From positions 3,038,001-3,102,000 of the forward strand of contig NZ_RBKU01000001.1 in assembly GCF_003633615.1 (NCBI RefSeq): 64,000 nucleotides of DNA. The letters run 5' to 3'. Shown one piece after another: positions 18,015 to 27,094 of this stretch. The DNA comes from Mucilaginibacter gracilis (GTDB taxonomy: Bacteria > Bacteroidota > Bacteroidia > Sphingobacteriales > Sphingobacteriaceae). The notes beneath the pieces were generated by a model. The model made no database searches. It was given only the letters and a program-made list of their open reading frames with translations, and was not told the DNA's origin. A program made the translations under genes and the position numbers. Numbering within the stretch: the stretch's first letter is position 1; every line of letters begins with the position of its first letter.

Positions 18015-18485
18015 ATGGCTACCGAAATTGATAAAATAGATTTACAGATATTAAAGATTCTGCAAGAGAACGGAAGGATAACCAATTTGCAACTTTCCAG
18101 TGAGATAGGCCTTTCGCCGGCACCTACGTTAGAGCGTGTGCGCAAGCTTGAAAACGCCGAATATATTAAGAGTTACCATGCCCTGGTTGACGAAGAAAAG
18201 CTTGGTTTGGGTATCAAAACTTTTATTCAGGTATCGTTAGATTTTCATAAAAACAACACCATACAGGTTTTTGTGGACGAGATAAAGGCCATTAAAGAAG
18301 TTACAGAATGCCACCACGTAACCGGCCAGTGCGATTTTTTATTGAAAGTTTACGTGCGCGATATTAAAGCCTACGAACAACTGATAATGGATAAGATAAG
18401 CAAAATTACCGTGGTGAAAACCTTCCAAACCATGATGATAATGAGCACCAGTAAAAAAGAACCTACAGTGCCGTTGGAGTATTAA
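18015..18485 (+). CDS. Lrp/AsnC-family transcriptional regulator
   Basis: This encodes 156 residues from the ATG at 18015; the ten upstream in-frame codons are AT-rich leader. The N-terminal AsnC helix-turn-helix (about residues 4-60, KIDLQILKILQENGRI) is followed by the RAM ligand-binding ferredoxin-like domain, including the family segment VTGQCDFLLKV. Members sense amino acids and act as feast/famine regulators. No biosynthetic neighbour points to the effector. The gene is divergent from mntR, and the two promoters share about 130 bp. Confidence 0.9.
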   Translation: MATEIDKIDLQILKILQENGRITNLQLSSEIGLSPAPTLERVRKLENAEYIKSYHALVDEEKLGLGIKTFIQVSLDFHKNNTIQVFVDEIKAIKEVTECHHVTGQCDFLLKVYVRDIKAYEQLIMDKISKITVVKTFQTMMIMSTSKKEPTVPLEY

Positions 18486-18603
18486 CCCCCCGGCCCCCTA
18501 AAGGGGGAGTTTTTGATTAGCACTGAAATAATTCTAATTGATTTTGCTCCTTCGTCAACGGGCTTTAACTTTCTGTTCCCCCTTTAGGGGGTTGGGGGGC
18601 TAA
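18482..18603. repeat. C/G-tract inverted repeat between convergent genes
   Basis: Arms at 18482-18508 and 18577-18603 match as reverse complements at about 24 of 27 positions. Each carries the inner palindrome CCCCCTAAAGGGGG or its complement. It lies between the ends of the convergent genes at 18485 and 18600 and overlaps both stop codons. It may act as a transcription barrier, or be a dispersed repeat that settled there. Confidence 0.6.
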
Positions 18604-18821
18604 GTCTTTAGTGTCTTTTGCTTATTCCTCAACATTATCATAGCCATATCGGCCATAACCTTGCGGGTATCTTCCTGCTTGGCCGAGCCCACCCAATCGC
18701 AATAACCCTGTTTGTACGATTTCGACAGGCTCTCAAAAAAGGCGGTAGTGTTGGCCTCCTGGTCCAGCAAGACCTGTAATTCGGCAGGCGTGCCTTCTAT
18801 ATGTTCCCCTTTTATAAGCAT
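18600..18821 (-). CDS. Small YdeI/OmpD-associated (OmdA-type) protein
   Basis: This 73-residue protein carries the short helical module AFFESLSKSYKQGYCDWVGSA followed by KQEDTRKVMADMAMIMLRN. That pattern is typical of the C-terminal domain of YdeI/OmdA-like proteins. In longer members this domain follows a DUF1905 domain; here only the short part is present. The biochemical role is unknown. It starts 12 bp after the hypothetical gene 18834-19595 on the same strand. Confidence 0.65.
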   Translation of the reverse strand: MLIKGEHIEGTPAELQVLLDQEANTTAFFESLSKSYKQGYCDWVGSAKQEDTRKVMADMAMIMLRNKQKTLKT

Positions 18822-18833
18822 GAGATTTTATTT

Positions 18834-19595
18834 TTATTTGAAAAGTTTTGAAAATAAACCGCCACTCTTTTCTGCTTTTAGCAAATAACAACTATTTAAA
18901 TTTAATTGCGATAAATTGATATACCAGTTTGCAAAGGGATAATTCGTTTTGCTAAAAATTTCTAAATATTTGCCTATCCTAAAAAACCTATTTTCTTCGT
19001 CGACATCATAATTATTATCACTGTTATTATTGGGAATCCCATCTTCATCCAAATCATTATTATCAAATGCGTTCCAATAACCTTCATTTAAAATGGCATC
19101 AAAATCCAGTATGTCTTTACCCACTGGTAGAATGGGGATAAAGGTTTTAACGTCGTGTCGTTGCGAAAGTATTTCGCTATCATCAGGTACTTCGTTTAAA
19201 AAATATTGGTAATTACTATTATAGCCGTCTATCGACTCACCTGAATATTCAAGGTTATAATATAGAACATCATCATCGTGTAAGTGAAACGATAGTGCAT
19301 AAGTATTTAAGCGTTGGCTCAGACTTGTTGTGAGTTCGTTCAAATAGAAGGGCTCATCTGTATTTACTCCAAGTTCAATTATGGTAGTCCAATTGCCATG
19401 TGGTTGAGTGATGAGATAGTAATTGCCAGGTTTGGAGGAAATGTGCTTTCTAATGACGCCTTCGTCGTCATAATCATTTAAATCCACCCTTGTAAAACTA
19501 TCTAAGGAGCGGTTTTTTAATTCTTTGGATAGAGCCGACACAACGTCTATTTGACTCTTTCTATGCACATGCATTACCGTAATAAACAATCCCAT
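18834..19595 (-). CDS. Hypothetical acidic protein
   Basis: This 253-residue protein has no recognisable family. It lacks a signal peptide and is predicted cytoplasmic. A very acidic Asn/Asp-rich stretch (about residues 180-205, containing DNNDLDEDGIPNNNSD) resembles calcium-binding loops seen in extracellular proteins and may be a flexible linker. The region is AT-richer than its neighbours, which hints at acquisition. It lies between cystathionine beta-synthase (53 bp upstream) and the YdeI-like gene (12 bp downstream), all on one strand, so they may share a transcript. Confidence 0.6.
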   Translation of the reverse strand: MGLFITVMHVHRKSQIDVVSALSKELKNRSLDSFTRVDLNDYDDEGVIRKHISSKPGNYYLITQPHGNWTTIIELGVNTDEPFYLNELTTSLSQRLNTYALSFHLHDDDVLYYNLEYSGESIDGYNSNYQYFLNEVPDDSEILSQRHDVKTFIPILPVGKDILDFDAILNEGYWNAFDNNDLDEDGIPNNNSDNNYDVDEENRFFRIGKYLEIFSKTNYPFANWYINLSQLNLNSCYLLKAEKSGGLFSKLFK

Positions 19596-19648
19596 AGTTT
19601 ATATTAATAATTGTCTTGCATCCTAATTCTCGCCTCTTGAATCTCTCC

Positions 19649-21010
19649 CTACCCGCTTATCGCATTAATAATATCGTACTGCGTAATAATCTCGATGTTG
19701 CCGTTATCATCTTCAACCAAAACGGCACTGTTTTCTTTATTAATGAGCGACGATATTTTATTGATACCCGTATTAAGGTCAACAAAGGGGAAAGGCACTG
19801 TAGCAATGCTTTTTAACGGCTGCGAGCGTAGCGAAGGGTTTTCTAACAGCGCATCCAATATATCGCTTTCGGTAATTTTACCTATCACCATGCCTTTTTG
19901 AGTAACGGGTATCTGGCTGATGTTTAACGATTTGATGGTATTGATAGCTTCCAGAATGGTTTTTTCGCAATCAATAGTTATAATTTCCTGCTTTTCCTTT
20001 TTCGAAATAATGGTGCGGGCGGTTAATTTTTCGTCGGCTAAAAATCCGCGTTCGCGCAGCCAGTCTTCGTTAAACATTTTGCCCACATAGCGCGAGCCAT
20101 GGTCGGGGAAAATAACCACCACCACATCGCCTTCTTTAAACAGGTGCTTCATTTGCAAAACACCAGCAATTGCCGAGCCCGACGAGTTGCCGGCAAAAAT
20201 GCCTTCCTTTAAAGTAATCTCGCGTGTCATTAAAGCGGCGTCCTTATCGGTTACTTTTTCAAAGTGGTCAATCAAAGTAAAGTCCACATTGGCCGGTAAA
20301 AAGTCTTCGCCAATGCCCTCAGTTATGTAAGGGTATATTTCGTTCTTGTCAAAAATGCCTGTCTCTTTATACTTTTTAAATACTGAGCCATAGGTATCAA
20401 TACCCAAAACCTTAATGGCCGGGTTTTGCTCTTTTAAGTACTTGGCTATGCCCGATATGGTTCCGCCCGTACCCACGCCCGCAACCAGGTGGGTTATTTT
20501 ACCCTCGGTTTGTTGCCATATTTCGGGGCCGGTTTGCTCATAATGTGCCTGCGAGTTAGAAAGATTATCGTACTGGTTAGGTTTCCACGAATTTGGCGTT
20601 TCGCGCACCAAACGCGATGATACCGAGTAGTATGACCGCGCATCCTCCGGGTCAACATTGGTAGGGCAAACAATAACCTCGGCGCCAAAAGCGCGTAAGG
20701 CATCAACCTTTTCTTTCGATTGCTTGTCCGTTGTAGTAAAAATACATTTGTAACCTTTAATAATGGCGGCCATAGCCAAACCCATACCCGTATTGCCCGA
20801 TGTACCTTCAATAATGGTTCCACCGGGTTTTAAGGCACCGCTTTTTTCGGCGTCGTCAATCATTTTAAGGGCCATACGGTCTTTAATAGAGTTACCTGGG
20901 TTGGTAGTTTCAATTTTGGCCAAAATGGTTGCCGGTATGTCTTTAGTTATCTTGTTGAGCTTCACCAGCGGGGTATTGCCAATGGTTTCTAATATGTTGT
21001 TATGCCACAT
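19649..21010 (-). CDS. Cystathionine beta-synthase with CBS-domain pair
   Basis: This 453-residue PLP enzyme condenses serine or O-acetylserine with homocysteine or sulphide. The PLP lysine is Lys43 in NPGNSIKDRMA, the substrate loop is EGTSGNTGMG, and the phosphate loop is GVGTGGTISG. Residues about 330-453 form a tandem CBS (Bateman) domain pair, as in eukaryotic CBS, which can bind adenosyl ligands. The pair separates it from plain cysteine synthase (about 310 residues). The preferred substrate cannot be decided from sequence alone. A minus-strand -7 box lies at 21072-21079. Confidence 0.9.
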   Translation of the reverse strand: MWHNNILETIGNTPLVKLNKITKDIPATILAKIETTNPGNSIKDRMALKMIDDAEKSGALKPGGTIIEGTSGNTGMGLAMAAIIKGYKCIFTTTDKQSKEKVDALRAFGAEVIVCPTNVDPEDARSYYSVSSRLVRETPNSWKPNQYDNLSNSQAHYEQTGPEIWQQTEGKITHLVAGVGTGGTISGIAKYLKEQNPAIKVLGIDTYGSVFKKYKETGIFDKNEIYPYITEGIGEDFLPANVDFTLIDHFEKVTDKDAALMTREITLKEGIFAGNSSGSAIAGVLQMKHLFKEGDVVVVIFPDHGSRYVGKMFNEDWLRERGFLADEKLTARTIISKKEKQEIITIDCEKTILEAINTIKSLNISQIPVTQKGMVIGKITESDILDALLENPSLRSQPLKSIATVPFPFVDLNTGINKISSLINKENSAVLVEDDNGNIEIITQYDIINAISG

Positions 21011-21071
21011 TTTATGTTAAATTATATAAAGCAGATAGCTTTTGTAGTATTTACTTTGCTAACTAATAAAA

Positions 21072-21079
21072 CAAAAGTA
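21072..21079 (-). promoter_or_regulatory. Bacteroidota -7 box for the cystathionine synthase gene
   Basis: Minus-strand TACTTTTG fits TAnnTTTG and ends 61 nt before the ATG at 21010. Confidence 0.4.
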
Positions 21080-21211
21080 AGTTTATGCTGGCATATATAA
21101 TAAAATTAAATTAATAGTATTCAGTTTTAACGTCAAAGGCGTTACGGCAAGCTTGTAACCAACTTATAACGCCTTTGTACTAATAATCCTTTAACTAAGT
21201 GCTACAAAATT

Positions 21212-22054
21212 TTACTGTCGCCAGTTGGGGTAAGGTATAATCATTAAAGGTACGTTGTGGTAATTGCGCCGCGTGGTTGATGTATCAGATAGGAAACGCT
21301 CCAACACATAGTGTTTATGATTTACTATAGTAAAAAATTTAATAGCGGCAGTGTTTGTTACCGTTTCCAGGTCGCGTTTGCGGTTGGTGCCTTTAATGTT
21401 GCGCAAAAAAAGTTTGTTATAGCCAACTTTGTTAGCAACGGCATCTGTTAAAAGGTTTTGGGCATAGCAATCCTCAATATCGGGTATGCCGCTTGATGAT
21501 ACGTGGGTAACAAATATTTTGCTGTTAAATTTCTTTAAAAAATTAACCACTGCCACATCGCAATACCTAAGGTCGGTAAGGTAGGCAGTACTATCAAACG
21601 TGCTGAAATTAACATTTTCGGGTATAACCAAAACGGGGCAATCGGCATTGTTAATAATTGATAATAAGCCCGATGTGTTGAGTTCCAACAAATCGGGTAT
21701 GCCGGTAACTATCATATTAACATGGTTTTCGGCAACCAGGCTTTTTATTTTATCGCTATTAAAAACGGTAGTATGCAGGCAGTTTATTTTGGGCTGGTGC
21801 GCCTCGTTGCGGTGTTCGTAATAATAATGAGTTTTTACTTTATCAGCCAGTTCTTCTATGCTTAAATAAAGCTTATCTTCAAAATGATCTGTTGCATCAC
21901 CACCCCCTGCAAGCACCAATGGCGTTCGCACAGGTAACTCAAATACATTGCAAAGCAACACGTTGGCGCTTAGTTGTTGTGCAACTTTGAGCGATAATTT
22001 CGCAATCCGCTCTGCTCCGGCAGATAGGTTGATGAGCACGAGAATGTTATTCAT
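21212..22054 (-). CDS. Tandem universal stress protein
   Basis: This 280-residue protein has two UspA-like halves. The first begins NNILVLINLSAGAERIAKLS and ends with the PVLVIPEN strand near residue 150. The second half is more divergent, ending at PLMIIPYP. Neither half carries the intact ATP-binding signature G-2x-G-9x-G(S/T), so it belongs to the non-ATP-binding UspA type or has a degenerate site. This contrasts with the intact domain fused to the Nramp transporter. Two-domain Usp proteins are abundant in Bacteroidota. Monocistronic. Confidence 0.85.
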   Translation of the reverse strand: MNNILVLINLSAGAERIAKLSLKVAQQLSANVLLCNVFELPVRTPLVLAGGGDATDHFEDKLYLSIEELADKVKTHYYYEHRNEAHQPKINCLHTTVFNSDKIKSLVAENHVNMIVTGIPDLLELNTSGLLSIINNADCPVLVIPENVNFSTFDSTAYLTDLRYCDVAVVNFLKKFNSKIFVTHVSSSGIPDIEDCYAQNLLTDAVANKVGYNKLFLRNIKGTNRKRDLETVTNTAAIKFFTIVNHKHYVLERFLSDTSTTRRNYHNVPLMIIPYPNWRQ

Positions 22055-22232
22055 TAGAATAGATTATGCAGTTAATAACAGGCGGTGCGATTGTTTTGTT
22101 TTTGCATTTTTTTACTTTAGTCGATATTTTATTGTTGTAGTTAATAAATCAATTTTCAATTGCAATTAATTAAATAGTAACGATAGTTTAACATGTAGTT
22201 GATACTTGTGTTTAACATACTATTAATACAAA

Positions 22233-22264
22233 TTGTATTATTCATCAGTAAAATTTTACCTTTG
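22233..22264 (+). promoter_or_regulatory. Bacteroidota promoter for the M16 operon
   Basis: TTG (22233-22235), a 21-nt spacer and TACCTTTG (22257-22264) match the -33/-7 pattern well. The -7 box ends 34 nt before the ATG at 22299. Confidence 0.6.
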
Positions 22265-22298
22265 CAATCCGTTTTTATCACTGATACTATTTATATAC

Positions 22299-23534
22299 AT
22301 GGTTAAATTCAACCGTTTTACACTGAGCAACGGCCTGCGGGTGGTTGTTCACGAAGATAAAACAACGCCAATGGCAGTGCTCAACGTTTTGTATGATGTT
22401 GGCGCACGCGACGAAAATCCCGCACAAACCGGCTTTGCCCACTTGTTTGAGCACCTGATGTTTGGTGGATCTGTCAATATTCCAAATTACGACGAACCGT
22501 TGCAGCGGGTAGGCGGCGAAAACAATGCCTTCACCAGTAACGATATTACTAATTATTACATCACCCTGCCTTCGGTAAATATTGAAACTGCCTTTTGGCT
22601 GGAGAGCGACCGCATGCTTAACCTTGCCTTTAGCGAAAAAAGCCTTGAGGTACAGCGCAATGTGGTGATGGAAGAGTTTAAGCAACGGTACCTAAACCAA
22701 CCCTACGGCGATGTTTGGTTAAAGCTGCGCCCACTGGTTTACAAAATGCACCCTTACAGGTGGGCAACCATAGGCAAAGAACTTGCACATATTGAAGATG
22801 CCCGAATTGAAGATGTAAAGGCATTTTTTAAAAAGCATTACAATCCGCAAAATGCCGTTGTAGTAATTGGTGGCGATATTGATACCGATGAGGTGCTGCA
22901 AATGGCCGAAAAATGGTTTGGTAGCATTCCGCCCGGCGAAAAATACAACCGCAGTTTACCGCATGAACCCGAGCAGCTTGATGCCCGCCGCGAAACGGTA
23001 ACCGCCAAAGTACCGTTGAACAGCGTTTACATTGCTTTCCAGATGAAGGGCCGGTTAGACGAATCGTATTACGTTACCGATCTCATGTCCGACATACTTT
23101 CGCGCGGAGCATCATCCAGGTTGCACCGAAATTTATTAAAAGAAAGGCAACTATTTAGCGAAATACATGCCTACATGACGGGCAGCTTTGATACCGGTAT
23201 GTTTGTAATTGATGGTAAACCCTTGCCGGGGATAAGCATTGAAGAAGCCGAAGCCGCCATTTGGGAAGAATTGGAAAAGCTTAAAAATGAACTAGTAGCG
23301 GTTGAAGAATTGACCAAGGTTAAAAACAAAACCGAATCAACAATGGTGTTTTCCGAAATGTCGTTATTGGATAAGGCCATGAACCTGGCTTATTTTGAGC
23401 TGCTTGGCGATGCCGAACTGCTTAACCTGGAAACAGCGCGTTATATAGCCATTTCATCGCAACAAATACAGCACCAGGCACAGGTATTGTTTCAAAAACA
23501 AAATTCATCAACGCTGGTATATTTAGCCGAATAG
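22299..23534 (+). CDS. M16 zinc peptidase, catalytic subunit
   Basis: This 411-residue M16B peptidase has the inverted zinc motif HLFEH (His48, Glu51, His52) followed by the helical Glu ligand region. The ATG at 22299 is chosen over an upstream TTG because family members begin at the first beta strand (FTLSNGLRVVVHED). There is no signal peptide, so it is cytoplasmic. The family degrades short peptides or processes precursors, and works as a heterodimer with a non-catalytic partner. The partner gene follows after a 1-bp gap. Confidence 0.92.
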   Translation: MVKFNRFTLSNGLRVVVHEDKTTPMAVLNVLYDVGARDENPAQTGFAHLFEHLMFGGSVNIPNYDEPLQRVGGENNAFTSNDITNYYITLPSVNIETAFWLESDRMLNLAFSEKSLEVQRNVVMEEFKQRYLNQPYGDVWLKLRPLVYKMHPYRWATIGKELAHIEDARIEDVKAFFKKHYNPQNAVVVIGGDIDTDEVLQMAEKWFGSIPPGEKYNRSLPHEPEQLDARRETVTAKVPLNSVYIAFQMKGRLDESYYVTDLMSDILSRGASSRLHRNLLKERQLFSEIHAYMTGSFDTGMFVIDGKPLPGISIEEAEAAIWEELEKLKNELVAVEELTKVKNKTESTMVFSEMSLLDKAMNLAYFELLGDAELLNLETARYIAISSQQIQHQAQVLFQKQNSSTLVYLAE

Positions 23535-23535
23535 T

Positions 23536-24816
23536 ATGTTAGACAGAACTTTAACTCCCCAATTTAGGGAGATAGACCATATTACCTTAATTAACCCCGG
23601 CCATATCCGGTTAGATAATGGCTGCAATTTATACTGGTTCAACTCGGGCGAGCAGGAGTTGGTGCGCATAGAATGGATTTTTAATAACGTGCGTTTTAAC
23701 CAGCAAAAGCCGTTACTAAATGTAGCCGTTAACACCATGCTTACCGAAGGTACTAATAGCCTCTCGGCCTCGCAAATTGCCGATGCGGTTGATTATTATG
23801 GAGCCTTTTTGCAGGTTGATTACGGTTTCGATCATTCGCAGGTTGGGCTTTATTGCCTTAACAAGCACCTACATAGCACACTGCCCGTTATCAAGGATAT
23901 TATAACAAACTCGGTTTTTCCTCTAAAAGAGCTGCAAACTTTTATTCGCAATCAACAACAAAAATTGCAGGTAAGCCTCCAAAAAAACGATTTTGTGGCC
24001 CGCCGCATTTTTAATGATGCCGTGTTTGGCGGTACCATGTACGGCCTAAGCCCCAATGCCGACGATTATGCCAACCTGCAACGCGATGATATGGTTGAGC
24101 ATTACCGGCAAATGTACCAGCCCAATAACTGCACCATGATTGTGGCCGGTAAGGTGGATGATAGTACGCTAAAAGCCATAACCCATTCGTTTGATAAGGA
24201 TTGGAAAAATAACGGCACCATTGCCGATATAGAGCAGCCCGCTGTACAACCAACGGGTAAGTTGTTTAACTATATTGAAAAACCCGATGCCTTGCAATCG
24301 GCCATTCGTATAGGTACGCCAACTATAAACCGCAGCCACGCCGATTTCCCCGCCCTGCAAATAGTAAACACCATTTTGGGTGGTTATTTTGGCTCAAGGC
24401 TGATGAACAACATCCGCGAAGATAAAGGTTATACCTACGGTATTGGTTCGGCAACCTCATCAATGAAATACACTGGCTCTATATTTATAGCAACCGAAGT
24501 TGGCGCAGAGTTTACCAATGCTACCCTTACCGAAATTGAAAAGGAAGTAAACATCCTGAAAACAGAATTGATTAAACCCGAAGAGCTGATGCTGGTTAAA
24601 AACTACATGCTGGGCTCGTTACTGGGCAGCCTTGAAAATGTTTTTTCGCATGCGGATAAGTTTAAAAACGTTTACTTCTCCGGTCTCGATTTTGCCTATT
24701 ACGACCGATATACCGAAGTGATACGAACCATAACAGCCGAACAAATTTTAGCCCTGGCCAATCAATATTTTGATTTTGATAAATTTTGCAAGGTTGTAGT
24801 TGGTAAAATGGATTGA
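23536..24816 (+). CDS. M16 peptidase-like non-catalytic subunit
   Basis: This 426-residue protein has the M16 fold but no HxxEH. The equivalent helix region (around IADAVDYYGAFLQ) lacks zinc ligands. The C-terminal half retains the substrate-binding R/Y pair region (NIREDKGYTYGIGS), the usual signature of the inactive subunit. It begins 1 bp after the catalytic subunit and must be cotranscribed and coupled. The pair should form a clam-shell heterodimer. A strong terminator follows. Confidence 0.9.
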   Translation: MLDRTLTPQFREIDHITLINPGHIRLDNGCNLYWFNSGEQELVRIEWIFNNVRFNQQKPLLNVAVNTMLTEGTNSLSASQIADAVDYYGAFLQVDYGFDHSQVGLYCLNKHLHSTLPVIKDIITNSVFPLKELQTFIRNQQQKLQVSLQKNDFVARRIFNDAVFGGTMYGLSPNADDYANLQRDDMVEHYRQMYQPNNCTMIVAGKVDDSTLKAITHSFDKDWKNNGTIADIEQPAVQPTGKLFNYIEKPDALQSAIRIGTPTINRSHADFPALQIVNTILGGYFGSRLMNNIREDKGYTYGIGSATSSMKYTGSIFIATEVGAEFTNATLTEIEKEVNILKTELIKPEELMLVKNYMLGSLLGSLENVFSHADKFKNVYFSGLDFAYYDRYTEVIRTITAEQILALANQYFDFDKFCKVVVGKMD

Positions 24817-24845
24817 CTAAAATATTATTGAGTCTGTGATCTCTG

Positions 24846-24897
24846 CGCACCTCACTGCGCACTCTTTGGTAAAATTAACAAAGAGTGCGCAGGTGTT
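24846..24897 (+). terminator. Terminator of the M16 operon
   Basis: A 13-bp perfect stem TGCGCACTCTTTG (24856-24868 with 24879-24891) has a 10-nt loop and is extended by an outer CACCT/AGGTG pairing, followed by TTTT. It starts about 30 nt after the operon end. Confidence 0.75.
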
Positions 24898-24994
24898 TTG
24901 TACCGCTCAACACAGGTGTTTTAACCTAGCTTAACATTCCGTTCGGTTTAAGCATAGTTTACTTTTGACACATCCTCAAAAGTGCCATCCCTCT

Positions 24995-25702
24995 TCACAA
25001 CTTCAATTGATCCGGCTTTCGTTTATCAACGGGCAGAGCCATGTATTTTTTATAACAATCGTTTATGTAAATGGTAAGGTTAAAGCCGGGGGCCTTAAAA
25101 ACCTTAATTTGGGGGCGGTACATTAATATAAAATCCTTTAGTTCCTGTCCTTTCAAGGGGATGGTTTTGCTAAGAGCTTTTTCATTAAAGGCGTTGTCAA
25201 TTTCGTAATCGGCGGCTTCCTCGTCGCTTAGTTGTTTGTTGTGAATGGCTTTTTTATCCTTGCCGTAGCCAAACCGCAGTGCTACGCCGCCTTTGTAATT
25301 ACCGTTGGCATCGCGCTGGTAAACAAGAGGGGCACCGGTTAGGCTGGGGTCTTTCATAGTTCCGGTTTTAACGTCGGGTGTTGTAACTTTAACCTCGTTA
25401 AGTAAATTGCTTACCGGCTCCAAAAATATTTCGAGATGGTTTTTATTAACAATGCTTATGGTATCGGGCTTGTACGAGTAGCCTCTAAAAGCCAGTAAAT
25501 CGCCGGGTTTGGCATAAATAAAAAATATACCTGCGGTATCCGTAATGGCAAACTGCTTGGTGTTTAAGTTGGTTACCCGGATGGATTGCAGGTGTATGCG
25601 GGTTTGTAACTCGTAAACACGTCCCTGTAAATTAGCCTGCCCATTTGCTTTGTAACAGGTTACCCAAAGCAAAATAGTAATTATAAAAAGGTAACGGTAC
25701 AT
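24995..25702 (-). CDS. Secreted protein with carboxypeptidase-regulatory-like domain
   Basis: This encodes 235 residues from the ATG at 25702, which begins a signal peptide (MYRYLFIITILLWVTC, ending ANGQ); the frame is open 25 codons further upstream. Residues about 25-105 fit the CarboxypepD_reg-like beta-sandwich (LQGRVYELQTRIHLQSIRV, then FFIYAKPGDLLAFRGYSY) that in Bacteroidota precedes TonB receptors or occurs alone. The C-terminal half is not recognised. It may bind another envelope protein; no partner is adjacent. Confidence 0.7.
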   Translation of the reverse strand: MYRYLFIITILLWVTCYKANGQANLQGRVYELQTRIHLQSIRVTNLNTKQFAITDTAGIFFIYAKPGDLLAFRGYSYKPDTISIVNKNHLEIFLEPVSNLLNEVKVTTPDVKTGTMKDPSLTGAPLVYQRDANGNYKGGVALRFGYGKDKKAIHNKQLSDEEAADYEIDNAFNEKALSKTIPLKGQELKDFILMYRPQIKVFKAPGFNLTIYINDCYKKYMALPVDKRKPDQLKL

Positions 25703-26312
25703 GGTGCCTGTAGGTTTGTTAAATTGTAAACTTACGAAAGGTACAAATTGTTGGCAGCTAATAACAACAATTAACATCCTTTAACAAATTTTTACCCTAA
25801 GCGTACCATGCTGCTGTACTGTTATTACGGAATAAAATTTTGCTTGATTTTTTAGAAAAATAGAGTACCCCTTGCAAGGATTGAGGCGCAGCCAAAACTA
25901 TATTAAACAAAAAAGAGAGGAAGCAGGTGCTCTCTCTCTTTTTTATAACTGACCTCATTATTTATCATAAAGAACAAGTGGTTTAAATTTGATAAATTAA
26001 CAATTAGTACAAATATATATTCTATAGAGTTTGCAGACTAATTTTTAACACATTTTTAACATTTATTTTTTTCCACATCGGCAAGATAATCAATATGTTA
26101 ATAACCATAAATGCACGTTTATACTGCTTAATGTACCCTGTGTTTAAATTTAATATTGCAGCATTAGTTGATTGTGGAATTAAATATTGCCTTTAATAGC
26201 AAATGCAATTTGTATGTAAAATTGTTTTTTTACGTTAAAAAATTGTGCCGAAGTATTTAACTCAACATTATCACAATAATTTTCATCTTTGCGGTACTAA
26301 TTGCAATAAAAA
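25703..26312. other. 610-bp divergent gap with an orphan terminator
   Basis: No protein gene is seen between the divergent genes at 25702 and 26313. A terminator-like hairpin lies at 25909-25944 although no gene ends nearby, so a small RNA may be encoded upstream of it. The kdsA promoter is probably near CATCTTTG (26284-26291), one mismatch from TAnnTTTG. Confidence 0.4.
25909..25944 (+). terminator. Orphan intrinsic terminator
   Basis: A6GAGAG pairs with CTCTCTCTTTTTT across a short loop (25909-25919 with 25933-25944) and ends in a T6 tract. It lies 207 nt upstream of the start of the minus-strand gene and 369 nt before kdsA, so it does not close a visible gene. Confidence 0.6.
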
Positions 26313-27089
26313 ATGCTGTTCAACAATATAAAAACAAATACATTTTTCGTTTTGGGCCCTTGCGTTATCGAAAACCAGGACCTGTTATATACCGTTGCCG
26401 AAGTGGTTGCTACTCTTGGGCAAAAATTTAATGTGCCCGTGGTTTTTAAATCATCGTTTGATAAGGCTAACCGCACATCTATCCATTCATACCGTGGCCC
26501 CGGGATAGAGAAGGGCCTGGAGATGCTGCTTAAAGTTAAGGAGCACTTTGGCCTGCCCCTAACTACCGATATACATGAGCCTTACCAGGCCGCAATAGCC
26601 GGTCAGGTTGTTGATATTTTACAGATACCCGCTTTTTTATGCCGCCAAACAGATTTGTTGGTGGCCGCGGCCCAAACCGGTAAAATTGTTAACGTTAAAA
26701 AAGCGCAGTTTTTATCTGGTCAGGATATGTTTTATCCGGCCCAAAAAGTGATAGAAGCCGGTAACAACCAGGTAATACTAACCGAGCGTGGCAATATGTA
26801 CGGCTACAATAACCTTGCGGTTGATTTTAGGAACGTTTACGATATGAAGCAATTTGGCCACCCTGTTTGTATGGATTGTACCCACTCGGTACAGCGCCCC
26901 GGCGGTGCGGGTGGTAAAACAGGCGGCGATCGTAACTTTGTACCTATGATGGCCCTCGCTGCAAAAGCTTTTGGCGCCGATGGCTATTTTATTGAAACCC
27001 ATCCCGACCCGGATAATGCCCTGAGCGACGGACCAAACATGGTTAAACTGCACCAGCTTGAAGCCGTTATTGAACCTTTAATAAGGTAA
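26313..27089 (+). CDS. kdsA: 3-deoxy-8-phosphooctulonate synthase
   Basis: This 258-residue enzyme condenses PEP with arabinose 5-phosphate to KDO-8-phosphate, a core step of LPS KDO synthesis in the cytoplasm. Conserved blocks include LGPCVIEN, FKSSFDKANRTS, PGIEKGL, TDIHEP, KKAQFLSG, and the C-terminal MDCTHSVQRPGG and THPDPDNALSDGPNM. The Cys and His positions expected for the metal-dependent form (CVIE at the N-terminus and DCTHS) are present, but the metal class is not certain. It is followed after 5 bp by kdsD, so substrate and product enzymes are coupled. Confidence 0.96.
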   Translation: MLFNNIKTNTFFVLGPCVIENQDLLYTVAEVVATLGQKFNVPVVFKSSFDKANRTSIHSYRGPGIEKGLEMLLKVKEHFGLPLTTDIHEPYQAAIAGQVVDILQIPAFLCRQTDLLVAAAQTGKIVNVKKAQFLSGQDMFYPAQKVIEAGNNQVILTERGNMYGYNNLAVDFRNVYDMKQFGHPVCMDCTHSVQRPGGAGGKTGGDRNFVPMMALAAKAFGADGYFIETHPDPDNALSDGPNMVKLHQLEAVIEPLIR

Positions 27090-27094
27090 ACCGA

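Noticed and set aside
22233..22298. A 22-codon N-terminal extension of the M16 peptidase from a TTG
   Set aside because: The extension covers the -33/-7 promoter and family members begin at the later ATG.
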